NCBI GenBank assembly: GCA_031263485.1
Contig: JAISFS010000182.1
Span: forward strand, 1 to 55,448
From: Deltaproteobacteria bacterium
Lineage (GTDB): Bacteria; Desulfobacterota; Desulfarculia; Adiutricales; Adiutricaceae
Direction of reading: 5' to 3'
Length of the DNA stretch: 55,448 nt
Positions within the stretch are counted from its first letter, which is position 1. Every line of letters begins with the position of its first letter. The position numbers and the translations under genes are program-made. Below the pieces are notes generated by a model. That model ran no database searches. It was given only the letters and a program-made list of their open reading frames with translations, and was not told where the DNA came from. Positions 9,458 to 18,815 of this stretch are shown here, piece after piece.

Positions 9458-10996
9458 ATGCACACGCTGAAGATCTCGCTCCTCCACGCGGAGATCCTGC
9501 ACTCCAGGATCCGCGAGAACAGAAGCCTCATCACCTCGCTGGCCGCCAACGCCGCGGACGCCGGGGCGCGGATCGTGGTCGCCCCGGAGATGTGCCTGTC
9601 CGGCTACATCTTCCAGGACCGCATGGCCATAGCCCCCTTCGTGGAGGCGGCCGACGGCCCATCAGCCGACGCCTTCGCCAAGCTGGCCAGGGAGAAGAGC
9701 GTGTACCTCGTGGCGGGCTTCGCGGAGATCGACCCCGCGAACGGCGTCTACTATAACTCCGCCTTCGCCTGGGGGCCGGACGGGAGCCTGCTCGCCCGCT
9801 ACCGCAAGGTTAACGCCGAGTCCCGCTGGGCCTGCCCGGGCCCCGCCGTCCAGCAGAACGCCTTCGACACCCCCTGGGGCCGCTTCGGGCTCGTCATCTG
9901 CTCCGACGCCTACCACTCCCTGCCGGCCAGGACCTGCGCCCTCCGCGGCGCGAGGATGCTGCTGATCCCCGCCAACTGGCCGCCCACCGAGAGCTTCCCG
10001 GAAAACGTCTGGCGCTTCAGGGCCAAGGAAAACGGGGTCTGGCTCGCCGCCGCCAACCGCACGGGCGACGAGGCGGACTTCAGCTGCCGCGCCTGCAAGA
10101 GCTACGTGATCGACCCGCAGGGGAACGTCGCCGCCGAGCTCCAGAACCCGGGCTCCGGCCTGCTCACCTACGAGATCCCGCTCACGCCCTCCGGCGAGGT
10201 GGACGGGACGCCCCGCGAGGCCGCCATGAAGACGCGCAGGCCCTGGCTCCACCACCGCCTCTACGCCAACCTCGCGTTCTTCCGGGACATCACCGAGGCC
10301 TTCAAGCTCCCGAAACCGGGGCCCACGGTCCTGAACCTCCTCTCCCCCGGCGGGCAGGACCCGGCGGCCTTCCTGGAGGCGGGCAGGGAGAACATCGCGC
10401 CCGGCTCGGTCTCCGTCCTTCCCCTGCACGCCTGGACCGAGGAAGGCATCGCGCGCCTGGAGGCCGTGGCCAGGGAGAGGGGGGCGTCCGTGGTTACGGC
10501 GTTGGAGGAACACTGGGACGACGACGGCTACGAAGGCGATCCTCTCGAGCCCGAGAGGATATACCTGACGGTAACCCCGGACGGCACAGAACGCTGGCCC
10601 CTGTCTGACGACCGGCCCGCCCCCCAGATCCACCTGGGCACGCTCGCCGTGACGCCCGTCCGCATGCGGGATCTCGTCCACCCCGAGACCGCACTCTCCG
10701 CCGCCAAACAGGGGACGGACCTGCTGTTGGCCGCGGAGGATACGCTAGGGCCCGACGACGGCCTCACGGTTTCCATGCGGCCAATCGACCAGGCCGTCTG
10801 CGCCGTCTGTGCGCGGGACGGCTCCGCCGTCGGCCTCGTGCCCCAGGGACACTCCCCGGGGGTCGGCTCGTCCTCACGGGACGGCGAGTGGCTCACCCTG
10901 ACCGTGGACTCCGTCCCGCTCCGCAACAAGCGCTTCCAGGACCGCATCGACTTCGAGCTCCTGTTCGCAGGAACCGGGAACGGCCCCTGGGAATGA
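9458..10996 (+). CDS. Carbon-nitrogen hydrolase (nitrilase superfamily) with C-terminal extension
   Basis: A 512-residue cytoplasmic enzyme. The N-terminal 260 residues are a nitrilase-superfamily domain with the full catalytic triad: Glu44 in APEMCLSGY, Lys116 in YRKVN and Cys147 in ICSDAYHSLP. It should hydrolyse a C-N bond of an amide or related substrate by a thioester intermediate. The cysteine motif lacks the usual C-x-D-xxFPE form, so the branch is unclear. Residues about 265-512 form an extension that is not part of the standard fold and that I do not recognise; it might be a second, degenerate nitrilase-like half (LHLG-TLAVTPVRMRDL and LLLAAEDT resemble such strands). The ATG lies 299 bp after the permease, separated by the 31-bp array, so shared transcription with the exporter is possible. 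No terminator was seen after it. Confidence 0.88.
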   Translation: MHTLKISLLHAEILHSRIRENRSLITSLAANAADAGARIVVAPEMCLSGYIFQDRMAIAPFVEAADGPSADAFAKLAREKSVYLVAGFAEIDPANGVYYNSAFAWGPDGSLLARYRKVNAESRWACPGPAVQQNAFDTPWGRFGLVICSDAYHSLPARTCALRGARMLLIPANWPPTESFPENVWRFRAKENGVWLAAANRTGDEADFSCRACKSYVIDPQGNVAAELQNPGSGLLTYEIPLTPSGEVDGTPREAAMKTRRPWLHHRLYANLAFFRDITEAFKLPKPGPTVLNLLSPGGQDPAAFLEAGRENIAPGSVSVLPLHAWTEEGIARLEAVARERGASVVTALEEHWDDDGYEGDPLEPERIYLTVTPDGTERWPLSDDRPAPQIHLGTLAVTPVRMRDLVHPETALSAAKQGTDLLLAAEDTLGPDDGLTVSMRPIDQAVCAVCARDGSAVGLVPQGHSPGVGSSSRDGEWLTLTVDSVPLRNKRFQDRIDFELLFAGTGNGPWE

Positions 10997-11006
10997 GGCG
11001 ACCGGA

Positions 11007-11140
11007 CCGCACGGGCCCTGGGCAGGAACGCCAGGTCCGCACGGGCCCAGGGCAGGAACGCCAGGTCCGCGCGGGGCAAAGGGCAGGAACGCCAGATCCG
11101 CGCGGAGCAAAGGGCAGGATCGCTCCGTCCGCACGGGCCA
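11007..11140. repeat. 30-31-bp tandem repeat, 4 copies
   Basis: The core GGCAGGAACGCC recurs at 11021, 11051, 11082 and 11113 (spacing 30, 31, 31) with diverging flanks, immediately after the nitrilase stop codon. Degenerate and non-coding. Confidence 0.85.
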
Positions 11141-11284
11141 AGCCTTCACGTCGTTAACGGAAAATCAAATCACCGGCCTTCGAGCCAGACCTTCGGGCTG
11201 GAGCCGCCCCGCGGGAGGGGCTCAACCCCGCTCCTGCAGCCGTCCGAGAACTTGCAACAATTCCAATGATTTGACACCGACGAA

Positions 11285-12229
11285 GTGCTCTCGTCAGTTC
11301 ACGTCCCGCACTGCCCGAAATGCGGAGCGCGAGGCTCGGAGATACCTATGCCGATGAGGCGCGAGAAGGAGTTGATCTTCAGGCAAGCCCGCGAAGGCCG
11401 GTTGCCGAAAGGCTTCCGCGACTGGATGATGTCCTGGAGCCCGGAGTCGGAATTGCCGGACAACAACCGCTGACCTGACGTGTGCCCGGGCCGGACCGTG
11501 GCCCACGAGGCCACTTGGGCGGGCAAGCTCCCATCCTGCTTCGGCATGTGGGATCCCGAGGCCGTGGACGGGAGGACGGTGCGGTACGCTCTCGCCGAGG
11601 GCGGCCGGGCGCCGGCGGGACACGGGGAATGGGAGAGACGTACCTTCTACGGCTGGACCATGTACCACAGCGCCGCGGCAGGCGGATGCCTTCCGGCTTT
11701 GACCGCTGTGAATTGGCGGACCGCCTCGGGCTAACCGTGGCCAACATGGCCGCCACCGGCGGTTGCCTTCCCGATGGTTTCAGCGGTTGGGAGCTGGCCG
11801 ATGACGGCGGTTTCACAGTAGCCACTATGCCGCCGAATCAGGAAAACTTCCGGACGGCTTCGACCGCTGGGAGCTCGCGACCCTCATGGGGCTTACGGTG
11901 GCGCACTTATCCGCCGCCAGAGGAACGTTCCCGAGGATTTTTCGAGTTGGGATCGCGCGGACGGTAGCGGCAAAACGGTGGCGGAGGTTGCCGCCGAGAT
12001 GGAAGGGCTTCCGGAAGGCATGTTCCGTTCCGAGACGAGAGGCAGCTTCGGGCTCAAAATCACTGACCTTGCCTCGAAGAACGGGTACCGTTTCCGCCGT
12101 CCCATGATCCGGCTCGCGGACTCTGGCAAGGGTGCCCCTGACCGTTCTCCGATCGGGAAGCCACCGGCCCGAACCGATTGCGATGCGTGGAGGAGCCGTC
12201 GCGTGGCGACGGGACGTCCTTTCCGCTGA
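11285..12229 (+). pseudogene. Broken gene for a 27-residue ankyrin-like repeat protein
   Basis: Pieces of the repeat seen intact at 29541-31070 (GWTVAHxAA-GxLPxGFDRWELAD) appear in successive frames. The order is REGRLPKGFRDW; an in-frame TGA at 11471; GRTVAHEATWAGKLP; a frame change near 11690 into SGFDRCELADRLGLTVANMAATGGCLPDGF; a change near 11825 into HYAAESGKLPDGFDRWELATLMGLTVAHL; and a change near 11935 into EDFSSWDRADGSGKTVAEVAAEMEGLPEG. Each shift is explained by loss of one base in a G/C run. At least one nonsense and three frameshifts show the gene is dead. The first part also contains CPKCG, which may be chance. It ends four bases before a small inverted-repeat element. Confidence 0.8.
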
Positions 12230-12233
12230 ACGC

Positions 12234-12410
12234 TGATTCCACTGCAAAAAACCTCCCCCTCGACAGAGATGCGGAACGCTTTATGGCCATCGCATTGGCA
12301 CCCTTGTGCTTAAGCCTTTAACCATCGCCATTCTGGCGCACCATTTACCCAGCATTCTGCCCCCAAATTACTACCTGGAGGTGGTGGTGGGGGTTTTTGC
12401 AGTGGAATCA
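12234..12410. mobile_element. MITE-like element, copy 1 (177 bp, 20-bp terminal inverted repeats)
   Basis: The left end TGATTCCACTGCAAAAAACC and the right end GGGTTTTTGCAGTGGAATCA are inverted repeats of each other with one or two differences. A related copy at 53261-53432 shares the ends and much of the interior (CGACAGAGA-GGAACGCT, GGTCATCGCAT-like, GCTTAAGCCTTTAACC, CATTTACCCAGCATTCTGC). No open frame fits inside. This is the build of a non-autonomous transposable element. No clear target duplication is visible at either copy. Confidence 0.75.
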
Positions 12411-13272
12411 ACGTCGGCATCCGGATCCGGGAACGGCGTGCCGGCGGCGGGCGGCAATCGCTCTTGTCGGTGTCTTGAGATAGAGGCGGAGAAGCCGGTG
12501 AAGCCAAGGACGAATCTGGAAGGCAGGGTGCCCCGGGAAGGCAGGTCGGTCCGGGAACATCGTGGCCTGCGCCTCGCCGACGCGCGGCCCGTGCGGGGGA
12601 TCGCGCTTCCCCGGAGCCCCTGCGCTTTTTCCGGACATCCCGCGGCCTTTCAGCTGCCTTGCCGCAGGCGATCGGCACGGGTTGCCGGTGGCGGACCCGG
12701 CGGCGCCGTCCGCATCCAACCACATGTATCGTCCTGCCCCTGCGGTCCAAGGCTAACCATCCTGATTAATTGATTAAATCCGCACTATCGCTAATCCCTG
12801 CCGGGACATGGGCGGCGGTCCTGGGCCGACGGACGCCATGGATCGCGGACGTACCCCCTTCCCCCGTCTGAGGCTACGGCCGCCTGCCGATCCGACGTTG
12901 CTTTTGACCCGCCTCGACTGTATGATCATTGAAATCCACGATCATTTTTTTCCGTCGGTCGGTATCCCGCCGTTCCCCGGACGCGTTCGCCGCCTTTCCC
13001 CGACCGGGTTGTCATGCCATACTCCGAATAATTCCTGCGGTTCCGGGACCGCCTCCCGGTAAAGGTTCCCCCTTAAGCCTTCCCATTCCGCGCCCTTCAG
13101 GCGCCGCCGGAAATCGCCTTCCCGGCCCGCCGCCTCGCGGACGCCCTCAACCGGCGGCGAGGCCTCCGACCCTTTCCCGACGGGCCTCCCCGGGCCCGCC
13201 GACGCGCCCGCACCCCTTTCTCCGGCGGGCAAGGCATCAAGCTCCCTTCTCACTCCAAAAGACGAGAAGAAC
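12411..13272. other. Gap upstream of the first receptor; no supported gene
   Basis: 862 bp. It includes a candidate promoter (12898-12926), an overlapping inverted repeat and a pyrimidine-rich leader of roughly 340 nt before the receptor ATG. Open frames on either strand lack family resemblance. The last about 60 bp are conserved with the region before the second receptor. Confidence 0.5.
12898..12926 (+). promoter_or_regulatory. Candidate promoter of the first TonB-dependent receptor, with overlapping inverted repeat
   Basis: TTGCTT, a 17-nt spacer and TATGAT. The -10 overlaps an inverted repeat, ATGATC (12922-12927), 12 nt, GATCAT (12940-12945), followed by T-rich sequence. That could be an operator or a small hairpin. 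The second receptor has a similar arrangement (TTGCAT, 18 nt, TATCAT at 15950-15979), which supports the call. Confidence 0.4.
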
Positions 13273-15417
13273 ATGTCCCATCCACAGGCCCCCCGCGCGA
13301 GCCACGCGGGCCCTGCCTTACGTCGGGGAAGTTCGCCTGCGGCCTCCCCCGGCGACGCGCCCTTCCGCCTCACGGATCCCCCGCCCCTTGCCGACCTTCA
13401 TGTCACGACGCCAAACCTAAAAACGGCGACGGGCCGCCAGGCGCCTGAAGCTCCCGCACTCTCCCGGCCCCCGGCGGCGGCTCTCGCGGCCGGAATGGCT
13501 CCCGCTGCTGCAAAGGCCCCTGCGGCAACCATGGCCCCCGTGACTGCCAAGGCTCCTGCGGCAGCCAAGGCGCCCGCGACTGCCGTGACCCTCGCTACAG
13601 CCCTGGCCCTGGCGCTCGTCCTTGCGCCGGATTCGCCTGCCCTGGCACAGGCCGGCGGCCCCGCCCCGGCGACGCTTCCGGAAGCGGCGGAGCCCGTCCC
13701 GAACGAGGCGCCGGAGGCGCCGTCCTTCCCGGAGGACGCGGGGCCGCCGCGGCCCGGGCAACCCGTCTCTGACGACACGCGGACCATCGTCACCCGCGCT
13801 GAGATTGCGGCCTCCAAGGTCGTGAAGATCCAGGACGCCCTGAACCTGGCGCCCGGGGTCGCGGCCTCGAGCTCTTCGGTGGCGATCCACGGATCGAGCA
13901 AGGTGCTGGTGTTCCTGGACGGGACTCCCCTGAACGATCCCACCTCCAGCTGGGGCGGCATCAACCTGGACCACATCTCGCTCTCGCAGGTGGACTACAT
14001 CGAGGTCATCAAGGACGCGGGCGGCCTCCATTACGGCCAGGACGCGACCGGCGGGGTGGTGGTCATCCACACGCTCAAGAGCGCGGAGAGCTCGGCCGTG
14101 ACCGGCCAGGCCCGCGTCTGGGCCGGAAACCACAACGTCAGGCACGCGGACGCCGACCTGCTGGCGCCCGTCGGGTCCTGGTCACTGGCCTTCAAGGCCG
14201 GCTGGGACCTGACGGACGGCTACAAGCTCAACAACGACAGCGAGCGGATGCGCGGGGGCGTCCAGGCGGCGCGGGAGTTCGCGAACGGCGCGACCTTCTC
14301 GGCGGCCGTGGACTGGCTCCAGGAGGAGATGGGCCTCTCGGGGCTCCCGAGCTTCCCGACCCCGCACGCGAGGATGCTCACCACGAACGTGGCGGGCACC
14401 GCGGCGGTCAAGTACCGCGGGCTCTCCAACACCTTCTTCTTCAACCGCGGGGACGTGCGCAACACGGACACGTCCCGGGACCTGAACCAGCGGCTCACGG
14501 TGACCGAATACGGTGACGCGGTCTTCTGGGAGACGCCCCTGGGCCCCGGCGATCTTGCGCTGGGCGCCGGCTACGAGGGGTCGCAGGCGCGCTCGAGCGA
14601 GTTCGAGTCCAAGAGCGAGAGCACCGTGCATCTCCTGGTGGCCCAGAGCGCCAGGCTCCCCTTCGCGCCGGTGACGCTCCGCGCCGGGGTGCGCTTCAAC
14701 ATCAACAGCGCCTTCAAGAACTCCTGGAACCCGGAATTCTCCGCGAGCTTCCGCCACGGGATCTTGGAGGCGGTCTACAAGTTCAGCCGGGGCGTGAACC
14801 TCCCGAGCTTCCAGCAGCGCTACAACCGCTCGAGCTCGTCCGCCCCCAACCCCTCGCTTGGCCTCGAGGTCGCCGTGAACCACAGCCTGGCTGTGACGGT
14901 GACGCCGCGTGAGGATCTGAGCCTCAACGCCACCGCGTTCTGGAACAACCTGAAAGGCCGGATCAACTACGTGCGCCCGCTGAACTCCGGCGTGGGCCGC
15001 TACGAGAACCTGGGGAGCACCGTCTACCGCGGCGCGGATCTGGGCTTCGCGTGGAAGCCCGTCCCGGAGCTGGAGCTCAAGGCATCCTACACCTACCTGG
15101 ACGCGCGGGATCTCGACATCGGAAAGTTCCTGACCAGCCAGTCCCGCGACTCCATCACCGCCGAGATCGTGGCGAAGCCGTTCGAGACCTTCACCGCGGC
15201 GGTCAAAGCCGACTACAAGAGCAGCATCTTCGTGGACCGAGGGAACACCCAGAAGATGTCCAGCCGCACCCTGTGGTCGGTCCGGGCCGAGAAGTCCTTC
15301 GGGGACCTGACGGTGTTCCTGGACGCCGACAACGTCTTCGACAAGGAGTACTACTATGTGGACGGGCTTCTCGCCCCGCCCAGGTTCTACTTCATGGGCG
15401 TGAAGTACAGCTTCTGA
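13273..15417 (+). CDS. TonB-dependent receptor, BtuB-like (first of two)
   Basis: A 714-residue outer-membrane receptor for active uptake of a large nutrient, most likely a corrinoid given the BtuF-CbiZ and CobN-like genes nearby. Order: a proline/alanine-rich N-terminal segment (1-95), a hydrophobic export segment ending PALAQA (about 97-122), a plug domain (about 165-275, with VAIHGSSKVLVFLDGTPLND and QVDYIEVIKDAGG), then a 22-strand type barrel ending VKYSF with a terminal Phe. The ATG at 13273 is chosen because the sequence before it (CAAGCTCCCTTCTC...GAAGAACATGTC) and the first about 45 residues are conserved in the second receptor. Internal ATGs at codons 75 and 87 would give a conventional signal peptide and cannot be ruled out. 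No TonB box is obvious; the region just after the signal (PEAAEPVPNEAPEAPSF) is acidic/proline-rich. Confidence 0.9.
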   Translation: MSHPQAPRASHAGPALRRGSSPAASPGDAPFRLTDPPPLADLHVTTPNLKTATGRQAPEAPALSRPPAAALAAGMAPAAAKAPAATMAPVTAKAPAAAKAPATAVTLATALALALVLAPDSPALAQAGGPAPATLPEAAEPVPNEAPEAPSFPEDAGPPRPGQPVSDDTRTIVTRAEIAASKVVKIQDALNLAPGVAASSSSVAIHGSSKVLVFLDGTPLNDPTSSWGGINLDHISLSQVDYIEVIKDAGGLHYGQDATGGVVVIHTLKSAESSAVTGQARVWAGNHNVRHADADLLAPVGSWSLAFKAGWDLTDGYKLNNDSERMRGGVQAAREFANGATFSAAVDWLQEEMGLSGLPSFPTPHARMLTTNVAGTAAVKYRGLSNTFFFNRGDVRNTDTSRDLNQRLTVTEYGDAVFWETPLGPGDLALGAGYEGSQARSSEFESKSESTVHLLVAQSARLPFAPVTLRAGVRFNINSAFKNSWNPEFSASFRHGILEAVYKFSRGVNLPSFQQRYNRSSSSAPNPSLGLEVAVNHSLAVTVTPREDLSLNATAFWNNLKGRINYVRPLNSGVGRYENLGSTVYRGADLGFAWKPVPELELKASYTYLDARDLDIGKFLTSQSRDSITAEIVAKPFETFTAAVKADYKSSIFVDRGNTQKMSSRTLWSVRAEKSFGDLTVFLDADNVFDKEYYYVDGLLAPPRFYFMGVKYSF

Positions 15418-15678
15418 GCCCGCAGGCAGACCGCCGCGCACGCGTCGGCCCGCGCCCCTAACCTGCGGCTTGTCACGGAACGATATTATTTGACATCACG
15501 TCCCAGGGCGCCCATCATACTGGGATGCCGAACAGGTTTACTTGCACCGGGTCATTTATAATCACCTTAAGAAGGTTGGGAGGCCTACCTCCGCCAAAGC
15601 CCCGTGTCCGTAGCGCCATCCCGTACGGTCCTTCGTCGTCGAGCATGCCCCGCATTGTCCGGGATGGCCTGGCCAGGT

Positions 15679-15750
15679 GGCATGTGGGGGCCGGGATGGT
15701 CTGGCCCGATGGCATGTGGGGGCCGGGATGGTCTGGCCCGATGGCATGAT
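15679..15750. repeat. 32-bp tandem repeat, 2.3 copies
   Basis: GGCATGTGGGGGCCGGGATG followed by GTCTGGCCCGAT repeats at 15679, 15711 and partially 15743, with identical full copies. Confidence 0.85.
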
Positions 15751-15949
15751 GGATCGGAAAGGCGCGGCCCATGGGACCCCGAGGGGACCGGGAGGACATC
15801 CGAGGGACCGCGAAGGGGCCTGCGAGGGGCACGGCCGGCGGCCTCAAGGTCAGGAACCCCGTTACGCAGGGGCACGACGGTCGCGGGGGCCATCGGGGAT
15901 CACGGACGATCACGCGCCTCCGCAATCCCGGGCCCTGGGCAGCAATCGG

Positions 15950-15979
15950 TTGCATTAGGCTTGCCGTAGGCTGTATCAT
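15950..15979 (+). promoter_or_regulatory. Candidate promoter of the second TonB-dependent receptor
   Basis: TTGCAT (15950-15955), an 18-nt spacer and TATCAT (15974-15979). The sequence CTGTAT(G/C)AT at the -10 and a downstream CCGCCGTTCCCC are shared with the candidate promoter region of the first receptor. Confidence 0.35.
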
Positions 15980-16353
15980 TTAACGATCGCTTCATAATTC
16001 CGATAGGTTTTCCTCTCCGGGATTTGTTACCGCCGTTCCCCCGGCCGCGTCCCCGCGTCTCCGCAGCTCCACCGGGCGCGTTTCACTCTTTCCGGCGTCC
16101 TGCAAGGGTTCCCGCGATTCAAGGACCGCTGCCAGGGGCCGACGCCTGGAAAGATTCCCGCACAAGCCTCCATCGCGCCGGAACTCCGCGCGATCATGCC
16201 GGCACGAAGAATTTCCCCCCCGCCTCCTTCGGCGGGACCTTCTTCCGGCTACCCCCTCCCGGAACGACTCCGGCAGCGAACCCGCCTGCCAACGGACCTC
16301 GACCGCAGGCGACGCCTCAAGCTCCCTTCTCGCTCCAAGACTTAGGGAAGAAC

Positions 16354-18453
16354 ATGTCTTCACCAAAGGCCCCCCGCGCGATCCTCGCGGGCACCGCCTT
16401 CAGCCGGGGAGGAGCGTCTGCGGCGCCCCGCCCCGGCGAACCTCCCAGCCTGCCTGATCCCCCTCCCTTCGTCGCCCTCAGAGCAACCACGCCGCCCCTC
16501 GAAACGGCAACGAGCCCCGCCGCCCCGCAAGCCCCCGCCACCGGAACGCCGTTCCCTCCTGCATCGGCCCCCCGAACCGCGCGACCGCCCGCCGCGGCGT
16601 CTCTTGCGGCCTGCCTGGCGCTCGCCCTCGCCGTGACCCTGGCGCCGGACGCCTCTCCCGCCCTGGCCCAGGGCGCCGGTCCCGCGACGACCCCATCCCA
16701 AGAGGACGGCGCCGGGGCGCCGCCGGTGCCGGCATCAGACCCGCCGCCGGAGGTCCCGGCCTTCCCGGAGGACGAGGGGCCGCCCCGGCGCGGGCAGCGC
16801 CAGGCGGACGACACCCGGACCATCGTCACCCGCGAGGAGATAGCCGCCTCGAAGGTGGTGAAGATAAACGACGCCCTGAACCTGGCGCCCGGGGTCTCGG
16901 CGGGGAGCTCGTCGGTCGCGATCCACGGCTCCGGCAAGGTGCTGGTCTTCCTGGACGGGACCCCCCTAAACGATCCCACCTCCAGCTACAACGCCGTCAA
17001 CCTGGACCACATCTCGCTCTCCCAGGTGGACTTCATCGAGGTCATCAAGGACGCGGGCGGGCTCCACTACGGCCAGGACGCGACCGGCGGGGTCATCATC
17101 ATCCACACGCTCAAGTCCACCCAGTCCTCGAAGGTGACCGGGCAGGTGCGCACGTGGGCCGGGAACCACGACGTCGGGCACGCGGACGCCAACCTGATGG
17201 CGCCCGTAGGCACCTGGTCGCTCGCCGTCAAGGCCGGCTGGGACAAGTCCGGCGGCTTCAAGCCCAACAACGACAGCGAGCGCGTGCGCGGCGGCGTCCA
17301 GGCGGCGCGGGAATTCGAAAGCGGCCTGTCCTTCTCCGCGGCCCTGGACTGGCTCCGGGACGAGGGCGGCCAGTCCGGGCTCCCGAACTTCCCCACCCCC
17401 CACGCCAGGCAGCTCTCCACCAACGTGGCGGGCACGGCGGCCCTCAAGTACCGAGGGCTCGCTAACTCCCTCTACTTCAACCGCGGGATGGTGCATAACT
17501 CGGACGTGAGCCGCAACCTGAACCAGCGGCTCACCGTGACCGAGCTGGGCGACTCCTTCGTCTGGGAGACGCCCCTGGGACCCGGGGATCTGGCGCTGGG
17601 CGCGGGCTACGGGGAGTCGCGCGCCCAGTCCAGCGAGTACGGGAGCCACAGGGAGAACACCTTCCATCTCCTGGCGGCCCAGAGCGCGCGGCTCCCCTTC
17701 GCCCCGGTGACGCTCCGCGCCGGTGTGCGCTACAACGTCAACAGCGCCTTCGAGAACTCCTGGAACCCCGAGATCTCCGCGAGCCTCCGCCGCGGGATCG
17801 TCGAGGCAGTCTACAAGTTCAGCCGGGGCGTGAACCTCCCGAGCTTCCAGCAGCGGTACAACCGCTCGAGCTCGACCGTCCCCAACCCCTCGCTGGGCCT
17901 GGAGGTCGCCCTGAACCACAGCCTGTCGCTGACCGTGACGCCCGACGAGGAGCTGACCCTGAACGCCACCCTGTTCTGGAACAACCTGAGGGGCCGGATA
18001 ACCTACGTGCGGTCGATCGACACCGGCGTGGGCACATACGAGAACCTGGGCCGCATCGTCTACCGCGGCGGGGATCTGGGCTTCACATGGAAGCCCGACC
18101 CGCGGGTGGATCTGAAGGCCTCCTACACGTACCTGGACGCGAGGGATCTCGACATCGGGAAGCGGTTGACCAGCAAGTCCCGCGACTCGTTCGTCGCCGA
18201 GATCGTGGCGAGGCCCTTCGAGACGTTCACCGCCGCCGTCAAGGTCGACTACGAGAGCAGCGGCTTCGTGGACCGCTGGAACACCCAGAAGATGCCCAGC
18301 CGCACCCTGTGGTCGGTCCGGGCCGAGAAATCCTTCGGGGACATTACGGTCTTCCTGGACGCCGACAACATCTTCGACAAAGAGTACTACTACGTGGACG
18401 GCCTTCTCGCGCCGCCCAGATACTACTTCGTCGGCGTCAAATACAGTTTCTGA
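16354..18453 (+). CDS. TonB-dependent receptor, BtuB-like (second of two)
   Basis: A 699-residue paralogue of the preceding receptor and clearly a tandem duplicate: long identical blocks such as SFQQRYNRSSS, HISLSQVD and SFGD-TVFLDADN occur in both. The ATG at 16354 follows AGGGAAGAAC and is supported by the conserved N-terminus (MSxPxAPRAxxAG). As in the first, a proline-rich segment of about 85 residues precedes the hydrophobic export segment (AACLALALAVTLAPDASPALAQ). Plug and barrel are complete and the protein ends YSF. Most differences lie in the N-terminal segment and in barrel loops (for example SWGGI versus SYNAV in the plug), so the two may prefer different ligands. A repeat-filled gap of 359 bp separates it from the first BtuF-CbiZ gene. 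Confidence 0.9.
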   Translation: MSSPKAPRAILAGTAFSRGGASAAPRPGEPPSLPDPPPFVALRATTPPLETATSPAAPQAPATGTPFPPASAPRTARPPAAASLAACLALALAVTLAPDASPALAQGAGPATTPSQEDGAGAPPVPASDPPPEVPAFPEDEGPPRRGQRQADDTRTIVTREEIAASKVVKINDALNLAPGVSAGSSSVAIHGSGKVLVFLDGTPLNDPTSSYNAVNLDHISLSQVDFIEVIKDAGGLHYGQDATGGVIIIHTLKSTQSSKVTGQVRTWAGNHDVGHADANLMAPVGTWSLAVKAGWDKSGGFKPNNDSERVRGGVQAAREFESGLSFSAALDWLRDEGGQSGLPNFPTPHARQLSTNVAGTAALKYRGLANSLYFNRGMVHNSDVSRNLNQRLTVTELGDSFVWETPLGPGDLALGAGYGESRAQSSEYGSHRENTFHLLAAQSARLPFAPVTLRAGVRYNVNSAFENSWNPEISASLRRGIVEAVYKFSRGVNLPSFQQRYNRSSSTVPNPSLGLEVALNHSLSLTVTPDEELTLNATLFWNNLRGRITYVRSIDTGVGTYENLGRIVYRGGDLGFTWKPDPRVDLKASYTYLDARDLDIGKRLTSKSRDSFVAEIVARPFETFTAAVKVDYESSGFVDRWNTQKMPSRTLWSVRAEKSFGDITVFLDADNIFDKEYYYVDGLLAPPRYYFVGVKYSF

Positions 18454-18505
18454 GCCCCCGGGGCGGCGCACCGCATGGCATGGCGGATCCCCGACGTATG
18501 CCGAT

Positions 18506-18620
18506 GCCGGACGGGCATCGCCCCGCCGCCCCGGCGCTAGCCGGACGGGCATCGCCCCGGCACCAGCCGGACGGGCATCGCCCTGCCGCCCCGGCGCAAG
18601 CAGGACGGGCATGGCCCCGA
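18506..18620. repeat. 26/34-bp tandem repeat, about 4 copies
   Basis: Units starting GCCGGACGGGCATCGCCC alternate between 34 and 26 bp, directly after the second receptor. Non-coding; the start of the downstream gene lies beyond it. Confidence 0.85.
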
Positions 18621-18800
18621 CTCAATCAGGATTCCCTGCGGCATGCCGCCCTGCACCTCGGAGACGCGCCCGCCGGGCCGCAACCGCCCGCATCGGGCCC
18701 GATGCCCGGCGCGTTCCCGCATCCGCCGCCCTTCCGGCGACGGGCCAGCTACCTTCCCCCCCCGTCCGATGCCCGCCCGCGCGCCGGAGGCAGCGACTTC

Positions 18801-18815
18801 AGGAGGTCCCCCTTG
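18801..18815 (+). promoter_or_regulatory. Ribosome binding site deciding a TTG start (first BtuF-CbiZ gene)
   Basis: A perfect AGGAGG at 18801-18806, six bases, then TTG at 18813. The same arrangement precedes the other two BtuF-CbiZ genes, which fixes TTG as the start although the frame is open for another 242 codons upstream. Confidence 0.8.

Larger units (their letters stand above)
15418..16353. other. Gap between the two receptors; repeat and leader
   Basis: 936 bp without a supported gene. It contains a 32-bp tandem repeat (15679-15750), a candidate promoter (15950-15979) and a leader of about 370 nt with no recognisable riboswitch. The open frame runs 110 codons upstream of the chosen ATG of the second receptor but is not conserved with the first. 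Confidence 0.5.

Noticed and set aside
12411-16353. Cobalamin riboswitch upstream of the receptor genes
   Set aside because: I looked for the B12-box-like core and the GGTGxxAATCCxxG / CCCGCCACTG elements on both strands of both long leaders and upstream of the CobN-like genes and found no convincing match. The leaders are pyrimidine-rich. A covariance-model search would decide.
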